From positions 1-6,277 of the forward strand of contig JAQUYZ010000111.1 in NCBI GenBank assembly GCA_028691625.1: 6,277 nucleotides of DNA, read 5' to 3'. The position numbers and the translations under genes are program-made. The notes beneath the pieces are model-generated. The model made no database searches, was not told the DNA's origin, and saw only the letters and a list, made by a program, of their open reading frames with translations. Positions 1 through 4,654 of this stretch are shown piece after piece; position 1 is the stretch's first letter, and each line of letters opens with the position of its first letter. The DNA is from Eubacteriales bacterium. Its GTDB lineage: Bacteria > Bacillota > Clostridia > Peptostreptococcales > Anaerovoracaceae.

Positions 1-786
1 GCGGGACCACTGGTCGTTGGAGCTCTCGCACAGTCTGTGGGCTGGAGCACCACATTCTTCCTGACGATCATCCCCGGTCTCTTTATTGCCTTTCTGGTAA
101 TGAAACTGCTGGAAGAACCTAATATGGCTGCAGTAGAGACCACGGTAAAAGCTGACAGAAAAGGTGAATTCAAAGAAGTTCTAAAAAACAGAAATATCAT
201 CACAGGCATCTTGTTCGCCATTTGTATCCTTGGATGGTATGTAGTAATGGCGTCCTTCACTCCGATGTTCCTGACAACGGTCAAGGGACTGGACCCCACC
301 ACCATGAGCATTATTATGTCAGCTCTTGGCGTAGGCGGTATCGTCTGGGGTATGGCTGTACCTGCTCTGTCTGACAAATTCGGACGGAAACCGATCGTCA
401 TTATCTTTGGACTTTTAAGCACCGTGACACCGCTTGGCCTGCTGCTTGTACCGGCAGACAACCTTCCACTGATGGCTTTCTGTGCTTTCTTCGGATGGTG
501 CGGCGCCGGCGTTATCGCAGTAAATCAGGGACCGATTCCGACAGAATCCATCAATCCTAAGTTTGCTTCCACTGCGGTTGCAACCATCCAGGGTATCGGA
601 GAACTGATCGGAGCGGTTGGCGGATCCGCAGTTGCCGGAATCCTTGCAAATTCATATGGCTATTCGGCTGCGATGTGGCTGTGCGTGGGCTTGATGTGCG
701 TTGGTACTCTGATCGCGTTCAACTTCTATGAGACAGCACCGATGGTTCTTGCAAAGAGAAACGCCAATACACAATCAGGTGTATAA
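1..786 (+). CDS. MFS transporter, C-terminal part (5' end outside window)
   Basis: The frame is open from base 1 to the TAA at 784-786, giving 261 residues. MFS proteins are usually 400-450 residues, so about 150-190 N-terminal residues lie outside the window. Counting from the first codon, the sequence starts in a GPLVVGAL segment that fits the end of TM5. TM6 follows (about 16-36), then a charged central loop (about 40-64), then six more hydrophobic segments matching TM7-TM12. The loop between TM8 and TM9 carries SDKFGRKP (residues 124-131), the conserved MFS loop motif. The segment around NQGPIPTESI is typical of sugar/organic-acid type MFS porters. The protein would sit in the cytoplasmic membrane and probably moves a small organic solute, likely an acid anion. 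The substrate cannot be read. It is separated from tetR by a hairpin and a promoter, so it is not clearly co-transcribed with the genes downstream. Confidence 0.9.
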   Translation, partial: AGPLVVGALAQSVGWSTTFFLTIIPGLFIAFLVMKLLEEPNMAAVETTVKADRKGEFKEVLKNRNIITGILFAICILGWYVVMASFTPMFLTTVKGLDPTTMSIIMSALGVGGIVWGMAVPALSDKFGRKPIVIIFGLLSTVTPLGLLLVPADNLPLMAFCAFFGWCGAGVIAVNQGPIPTESINPKFASTAVATIQGIGELIGAVGGSAVAGILANSYGYSAAMWLCVGLMCVGTLIAFNFYETAPMVLAKRNANTQSGV

Positions 787-852
787 AAACTGAATCCACA
801 GCAGAAATAATACCCTGAATCATGAAATTACATAAAATCTAACACTCCATAA

Positions 853-895
853 TAAGTTACAAACAGGTGAGTATATCTCACCTGTTTGTAACTTA
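853..895. terminator. Perfect 19-bp inverted repeat, 5-nt loop; probable (bidirectional) terminator of the MFS gene
   Basis: Arms 853-871 and 877-895 are perfect reverse complements around the loop TATAT. The core ACAGGTGAG/CTCACCTGT is the GC-richer part. The outer part is A-rich on the left and T-rich on the right (TTTGTAACTT), so the inner 9-bp stem plus this tail could act as an intrinsic terminator on either strand. It starts 66 bases after the transporter stop codon. It lacks a clean T-run, so an operator or other structural role is possible. Confidence 0.5.
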
Positions 896-991
896 AAGAC
901 ATTGTCCGCGCGCGCTTCGTACTGCGCAGCCAATCGAAAGAGTGGATCTGGATAATATGTCGAAAAATGTAAGCTGAATAAAAGAAAATTG
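896..991. other. Intergenic stretch without recognisable gene
   Basis: Between the inverted repeat and the tetR promoter there is a short alternating CG tract (906-915) and AT-rich DNA before the -35 box. I see no ribosome binding site with a credible reading frame and no RNA-gene structure. It may be ordinary spacer or the trace of something lost. Confidence 0.4.
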
Positions 992-1020
992 TGGACATAT
1001 TTCACCGAATACACTATACT
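992..1020 (+). promoter_or_regulatory. Sigma-A type promoter of the tetR gene
   Basis: TGGACA (992-997) and TATACT (1015-1020) are each one base from consensus and are separated by exactly 17 bases. The expected transcription start is near 1027, about 30 bases before the ATG. The spacer contains TTTCACCGAA, which recurs at the same place in the promoter of the downstream oxidase operon. Confidence 0.8.
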
Positions 1021-1032
1021 GAATGCATTAAG
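1019..1032. promoter_or_regulatory. Candidate TetR operator overlapping the tetR -10 box and start site
   Basis: The sequence CTGAATGCATTAAG contains the perfect 8-bp palindrome AATGCATT (1022-1029). The next pair out is mismatched, then T-A and C-G pairs extend it to 14 bp with that one mismatched pair. It overlaps the end of the -10 box and the predicted start of transcription, where a repressor would block initiation. A closely related sequence sits at the same position downstream of the -10 box at 1784-1789. Assignment as the operator of the adjacent regulator is an inference. Confidence 0.5.
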
Positions 1033-1058
1033 AGATTATCCATTCGGGAGGTAATTAG

Positions 1059-1640
1059 ATGCAAAAACAAACATCACGTCAGTTGCAGGCACAAAAAACA
1101 AAACGCAAGATATATAATGCTGCGACAGATCTGTTCAGCAGACACGGATTTGATAACACCACAATAGAAGATATCAGCAGGAAAGCCGGCGTTTCCGTCG
1201 GTGCGTTCTACCATTATTATCCGTCAAAATCGGAAATCTACTCCGAATTGTACAAAAAAATCGATGTGTTTTATGAGAACACCATCGAAGCGCAGCTGGT
1301 CGAAGAAGATTTTTATGACAATGTCATAATATTTTTCAGGCATTACGCAGCATATAACAGCGTAAGAGGAACGGATGCGGTAAAGCAGCTGTTTAATACC
1401 CTTAGCGTACTTTTTTTGGATAAAGAGCGATACATGTACAGGCTGCTGCTCGAAATCATCAAGCGCGGAGAAGCGAAGAACCAGCTCACGAAGGATATGA
1501 CCGTAAATGAAATCGAGGAGTTCCTTCTGGTGGTGGCCAGAGGCGTAATCTATGACTGGCTGCTCCATGAAGGCGATTATGATCTGGAAGAAAGAATGGT
1601 AAAATACATTTCGGAAATGAGACACATTTTCGTGTTATAA
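1059..1640 (+). CDS. TetR/AcrR-family transcriptional regulator
   Basis: This 193-residue protein has the usual TetR length. The N-terminal DNA-binding domain is clear: an AAxxLFxxHGFDxTTIEDIS helix pair (about 21-40), then the helix-turn-helix (about 36-54, with RKAGVSVGAFYHYYPSK) ending in the family's YxYYxSKxEI signature. Residues from about 65 onward form the variable, all-helical ligand-binding and dimerisation domain, which gives no clue to the ligand. ATG 1059 has a good Shine-Dalgarno GGGAGGT (1046-1052) six bases upstream. The gene has its own promoter and ends in a strong terminator, so it is monocistronic. The same promoter sequence recurs before the oxidase operon, which suggests that it represses itself and that operon and is released by a substrate-related ligand. 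Activator function cannot be excluded. Confidence 0.94.
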   Translation: MQKQTSRQLQAQKTKRKIYNAATDLFSRHGFDNTTIEDISRKAGVSVGAFYHYYPSKSEIYSELYKKIDVFYENTIEAQLVEEDFYDNVIIFFRHYAAYNSVRGTDAVKQLFNTLSVLFLDKERYMYRLLLEIIKRGEAKNQLTKDMTVNEIEEFLLVVARGVIYDWLLHEGDYDLEERMVKYISEMRHIFVL

Positions 1641-1682
1641 CACAGCCTGCTTCGATCGCAGGGATATCAAAACGAAAGAGGA

Positions 1683-1715
1683 CGGTTCAATGTCAATTGA
1701 ACCGGCTTTTTTTTT
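1683..1715 (+). terminator. Intrinsic terminator of the tetR gene
   Basis: A 9-bp perfect stem (CGGTTCAAT 1683-1691, ATTGAACCG 1696-1704) with the tetraloop GTCA is followed by GC and a run of nine T (1707-1715). This is a textbook rho-independent terminator. It isolates tetR from the operon downstream, which therefore needs its own promoter. Confidence 0.93.
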
Positions 1716-1760
1716 CTGCAGCACCTTGTTTGAAATTGTATTATTTTTATTTGTTTCCTG

Positions 1761-1789
1761 TTGACTCTTTTCACCGAACGAATTATAAT
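1761..1789 (+). promoter_or_regulatory. Sigma-A type promoter of the flavin/Fe-S oxidoreductase operon
   Basis: TTGACT (1761-1766) has five of six consensus bases, TATAAT (1784-1789) is perfect, and the spacer is 17 bases. An AT-rich tract upstream (about 1737-1757) could act as an UP element. The expected start near 1796 leaves a leader of about 87 bases before the ATG at 1883. The spacer carries TTTTCACCGAA, matching the tetR promoter. A promoter this close to consensus would be strong unless repressed, which fits control by a TetR-type repressor. Confidence 0.85.
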
Positions 1790-1813
1790 GAATGTATTCA
1801 ATGAATTCATTTA
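1789..1813. promoter_or_regulatory. Cluster of TGAAT/ATTCA half-sites; candidate TetR operator of the operon
   Basis: Directly after the -10 box lie TGAATGTATTCA (1789-1800, arms TGAAT/ATTCA) and the perfect 12-bp palindrome AATGAATTCATT (1800-1811). The second extends to 16 bp (1798-1813) with one mismatched pair. They cover the predicted start of transcription. The first is aligned position for position with TGAATGCATTAA downstream of the tetR -10 box. From memory, the half-site resembles that of Bacillus FadR, also a TetR-family protein. Binding is inferred, not shown. Confidence 0.5.
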
Positions 1814-1882
1814 ATGATGTTGAATAAACATACAAATTTAAGTAATTCTGGATACCCTGATTACAAGGAAGGAGAGATGTAA

Positions 1883-3346
1883 ATGAGCATTAAGGAAGAG
1901 CTGATAAATATGGTGGGAGACGGCCGTGTTATCGACGATCCGAAGGAGCTTGCCGGCTACGGAGGGAAACGTAATTTTGACTTTCATGTGGACCCATGTT
2001 TTATCGTCAAACCACAGAATGCAGAACAGGTGAAACAGGTCGTTGATCTGGCTAACAAAACGAAAACTCCCCTGGTGCCGGTCAGCTCTGGCGGACCCCA
2101 CATCAAAGGCGGAAGTGCGCCGAGCGTTCCGGAAGCGGTGATGGTGGATTTGACCGGGATGAAACAAATCCTGAATATCAACCGTCAGCAGAGAATGGCG
2201 GTCGTGGAGCCGGGAGTGACTTATACGCAACTGGAAAAAGCACTCGAAGCGGAAGGATTGGAGATTAATTTTCCTCTGAAGCCGAGAGCCAATAAATCAG
2301 TAGTAACAAGCGTGCTGGAAACAGAACCGAGAATGAATCCGATGCACCAGTGGAACTATATGGATCCCCTGCGCTGCGTTGAAGTAACCTGGGGAGACGG
2401 TAACCGCATGTATACAGGAGAAGCAGCCGGAGGTCCCATGGACTTGGAAAAGCAGTGGGAAAGCGAAAAGTGGCAGGTCAGTGGTTTAGGACCATGGATG
2501 TTTGACTTTTACAGGGCCCTGACCGGAGCTCAGGGCAGCATGGGCATCGTGACTTGGGCGGCATTGAAGTGCCAGACCAAAAAGCAGATTCACAGGATGT
2601 ACTTCGTCAAGGACGACAGTCTTCAAAAAGTCATAGAATTTGTATATAAGGCAATGAGGTTCCGGTTCCCTGACGAGCTTTTCATCCTGAACAGAATGCA
2701 GCTTGCAAGCCTGTTGGGAAAGAATGAAGCTGAAATTGACAGCTGGAAAGCAATCCTCCCCAAATGGACGGCGCTGGTCGGCGTATCCGGACGGGAACTT
2801 CAGCCGGAGAAGCGAGTTGCAGTCAGAACCAAGGATCTTGCAGACTTTGCACAAAGCTGCGGGCTGGAGCTTTTGGAAGGTATTTCAAAGCTTGGCGAAG
2901 ACATGATCAAACAGGAAATCAAAACACCTTCCGATTGTTATTGGAAAGATACCTATAAGGGTGCATCTCAGGATATTTTCTTCCAGACGACCCTAGACAG
3001 GACGGAGTGCTTTATTAAGCGGATGTATGAATTGGCCAACGAACTGGGTTATCCGGTCAATGATATCGGAGTTTATATCCAGCCGCAACATATCGGTTCC
3101 TCTTACCACTGCGAATTTACCCTGCCTTATGATCCAAACAGCACCAGGGAAAGGGAACTTGTGAAAAACCTGTACGAAAAGGCCAGTGTTGAAATGCTGA
3201 AGCTTGATGCCTACTATTCCAGACCTTACGAATTATGGGCAAGACTGCAGCTGAACAAGGACGCTCAATCCTATGCAGCGCTTAAAAAGATTAAGAACAT
3301 CTTTGATCCGAACGGTATTATGAATCCCGGAAAGATTTCACTGTAG
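1883..3346 (+). CDS. FAD-binding oxidoreductase, vanillyl-alcohol-oxidase/GlcD-like (operon subunit 1)
   Basis: This 487-residue protein has a PCMH-type FAD domain at about 36-228 and a cap/C-terminal domain after it. Seen in order: a PQNAEQVKQVVDLAN helix (44-58); a pyrophosphate loop VSSGGPHIKGGSAP (67-80), closer to the SxGxNxGxGxAP loop of vanillyl-alcohol oxidase and 4-cresol dehydrogenase than to the glycine-rich GlcD loop; VVEPGVTY (107-114); LTGAQGSMGIVT (213-224); and the C-terminal signature FDPNGIMNPGKI (474-485). No signal peptide or membrane segment is seen, so it is probably cytoplasmic. It likely oxidises a hydroxy acid, alcohol or phenolic substrate and passes electrons to the next gene's Fe-S subunit. 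H409 in SSYHCEF and Y444/Y445/R447 in the cap lie roughly where VAO-type enzymes have a flavin-linking His and a phenol-binding Tyr-Arg pair. That mapping was made by eye. ATG 1883 has GGAGAG (1871-1876) six bases upstream. Confidence 0.92.
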   Translation: MSIKEELINMVGDGRVIDDPKELAGYGGKRNFDFHVDPCFIVKPQNAEQVKQVVDLANKTKTPLVPVSSGGPHIKGGSAPSVPEAVMVDLTGMKQILNINRQQRMAVVEPGVTYTQLEKALEAEGLEINFPLKPRANKSVVTSVLETEPRMNPMHQWNYMDPLRCVEVTWGDGNRMYTGEAAGGPMDLEKQWESEKWQVSGLGPWMFDFYRALTGAQGSMGIVTWAALKCQTKKQIHRMYFVKDDSLQKVIEFVYKAMRFRFPDELFILNRMQLASLLGKNEAEIDSWKAILPKWTALVGVSGRELQPEKRVAVRTKDLADFAQSCGLELLEGISKLGEDMIKQEIKTPSDCYWKDTYKGASQDIFFQTTLDRTECFIKRMYELANELGYPVNDIGVYIQPQHIGSSYHCEFTLPYDPNSTRERELVKNLYEKASVEMLKLDAYYSRPYELWARLQLNKDAQSYAALKKIKNIFDPNGIMNPGKISL

Positions 3347-3352
3347 GATAGA

Positions 3353-3358
3353 AAGGAG
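3353..3358 (+). promoter_or_regulatory. Ribosome binding site deciding the start of the Fe-S subunit
   Basis: AAGGAG at 3353-3358 lies only one base before an in-frame ATG at 3360 but seven bases before the ATG at 3366. The second spacing is the normal one, so translation should start at 3366 (MALEDY), two codons after the longest possible start. Confidence 0.85.
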
Positions 3359-3365
3359 AATGAAA

Positions 3366-4640
3366 ATGGCGTTAGAAGACTACAGACCAATGATGGAACG
3401 ATGCAGCAGCTGCCTCGGCTGCAAATGGATCCCATTTGACAAGGTGAAAAACCAGAGGTTTGCGGAAAACTGCCCAAGCAGCAAGTTTTTCAATTTCAAT
3501 ACATATTCCGCCAGAGGCCGTTTCCAGTTAGGTCAGGTCCTGCTGGACGGAAAATCGGAGTTTACCGAACAGGCGGTGGAGGCTATTTACAACTGCACTT
3601 CCTGCGGTCTCTGCGATGTTTCCTGTAAAATAACCAGATATAATCTGGAGCCGCTGGAACACAATATCGCACTGAAGGAGCGGGCGACAGAGGTCGGCAA
3701 GGCCTATCCGGTACAGAATGAAATCGCAAAACAGCTGAAGGATGAAAAGACCATGATTCTCGGAGAGAAGAAGGCGAATCGCCTCGACTGGAGCAAAGGT
3801 CTGGGACTTAAAAACCTGACAAAGGAAACTGCCGATGTGGCTTTCTTTGCAGGCTGCAAATTCAGTTATGATGCAGGTCTGAGAGACAGTGTAATCAATA
3901 CGGCAAAGCTGCTCAAGTCAGCCGGTGTTGATCTTGGAGTTATGGGAGAAGCGGACATGTGCTGTGCAGGCCGTTCTCATCAGATGGGCTTTACTAAGGA
4001 ATTCGAGGAACGGGCAAAGGCCAATATCAAAGCCTTCCAGACAGCTAAGGTCAAGACGATTGTGACCCCTTGCTCAGACTGTTACCATACCTTCAAGAGA
4101 CTGTACGCAAAACTGGGAATGGAAGTCGAAGTGCTTCACACTGTGGAACTGATCGCACGGCTGATCGAAGAAGGCAAAATCAAGTTCACAAAAGAAGTTC
4201 CCATGACCGTTACTTATCATGACCCCTGCCACCTGGGAAGATTGGGCGAACCATATGTTCCATGGGAAGGGAAAGAAAAGAAGATCTTACAGCAGGTGCA
4301 TACCTGGGAGCCAAGACGTCCTAGATACAACGGCATCCACGGAATATACGACGCACCCAGAAAGATTCTGGAGAGCATTCCGGGAGTCAAGCTTGTGGAA
4401 ATGGATCGAATCAGAAAATACTCCTGGTGCTGCGGCGCTGGCGGCGTTTGCAACGAAATCAATCCGGAGTTCTCTAAATGGACTGCAAATGAAAGAGTGA
4501 CAGAAGCCAACACCACCGGAGCGGATGCGCTGGTAACCGCATGTCCGTGGTGCGAAAGCAATCTGGGTAACGCAAAAGATGAAAATGGAAATCCGATCAA
4601 AGTATACGATATTGTAGATTTGGTCATTCAGGCAGTATGA
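3366..4640 (+). CDS. Iron-sulfur subunit with two [4Fe-4S] motifs and two CCG domains (HdrD/GlcF-like; operon subunit 2)
   Basis: The 424-residue protein begins with two cluster motifs: C13-x2-C16-x2-C19-x16-C36-P, with an unusually long gap before the fourth cysteine, and C77-x2-C80-x2-C83-x3-C87. Two cysteine-rich CCG domains follow. The first has FFAGC164, C199-C200-A-G and C236-x2-C239. The second has DPC288H, C355-C356-G and C393-x2-C396. All cysteines of both are present. In HdrB/HdrD this domain binds non-cubane iron-sulfur clusters, and in GlcF-type proteins it partners FAD subunits. The protein should therefore accept electrons from the flavoproteins encoded on each side and pass them to an unidentified acceptor (quinone, thiol/disulfide or electron-transfer protein). 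No membrane segment is visible, so any membrane contact would need a partner. It starts 19 bases after subunit 1. An alternative ATG at 3360 adds two residues but has poor ribosome-site spacing. Confidence 0.94.
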   Translation: MALEDYRPMMERCSSCLGCKWIPFDKVKNQRFAENCPSSKFFNFNTYSARGRFQLGQVLLDGKSEFTEQAVEAIYNCTSCGLCDVSCKITRYNLEPLEHNIALKERATEVGKAYPVQNEIAKQLKDEKTMILGEKKANRLDWSKGLGLKNLTKETADVAFFAGCKFSYDAGLRDSVINTAKLLKSAGVDLGVMGEADMCCAGRSHQMGFTKEFEERAKANIKAFQTAKVKTIVTPCSDCYHTFKRLYAKLGMEVEVLHTVELIARLIEEGKIKFTKEVPMTVTYHDPCHLGRLGEPYVPWEGKEKKILQQVHTWEPRRPRYNGIHGIYDAPRKILESIPGVKLVEMDRIRKYSWCCGAGGVCNEINPEFSKWTANERVTEANTTGADALVTACPWCESNLGNAKDENGNPIKVYDIVDLVIQAV

Positions 4641-4647
4641 AGGGGGG
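4641..4647 (+). promoter_or_regulatory. G-rich ribosome binding site of the second flavoprotein gene
   Basis: AGGGGGG (4641-4647) starts directly after the TGA stop of the Fe-S gene and is one base from AGGAGG-type sites. It lies seven bases before ATG 4655 and only four before the overlapping in-frame GTG 4652, so ATG 4655 is the better start. Confidence 0.7.
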
Positions 4648-4654
4648 AATCGTG

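Noticed and set aside
820..1014. 64-codon open frame on the minus strand in the intergenic region
   Set aside because: It covers the inverted repeat and the tetR promoter region, has no convincing ribosome binding site, and its protein shows no recognisable feature.
1224..1625. Minus-strand open frame inside tetR
   Set aside because: It lies wholly within the well-supported TetR gene on the other strand and resembles no known family.
1877..1882. ATG-TAA minimal open frame directly before the ATG of the first flavoprotein
   Set aside because: This ATG directly abuts the GGAGAG ribosome site with no spacing, so initiation there is unlikely. Probably chance.
1838..2230. Minus-strand open frame over the start of the first flavoprotein gene
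   Set aside because: It overlaps a gene with clear motifs and its own ribosome binding site; it is an antisense shadow.
4652..4654. GTG as start of the second flavoprotein
   Set aside because: It is only four bases from the G-rich ribosome site, while ATG 4655 is at seven and is the preferred codon.
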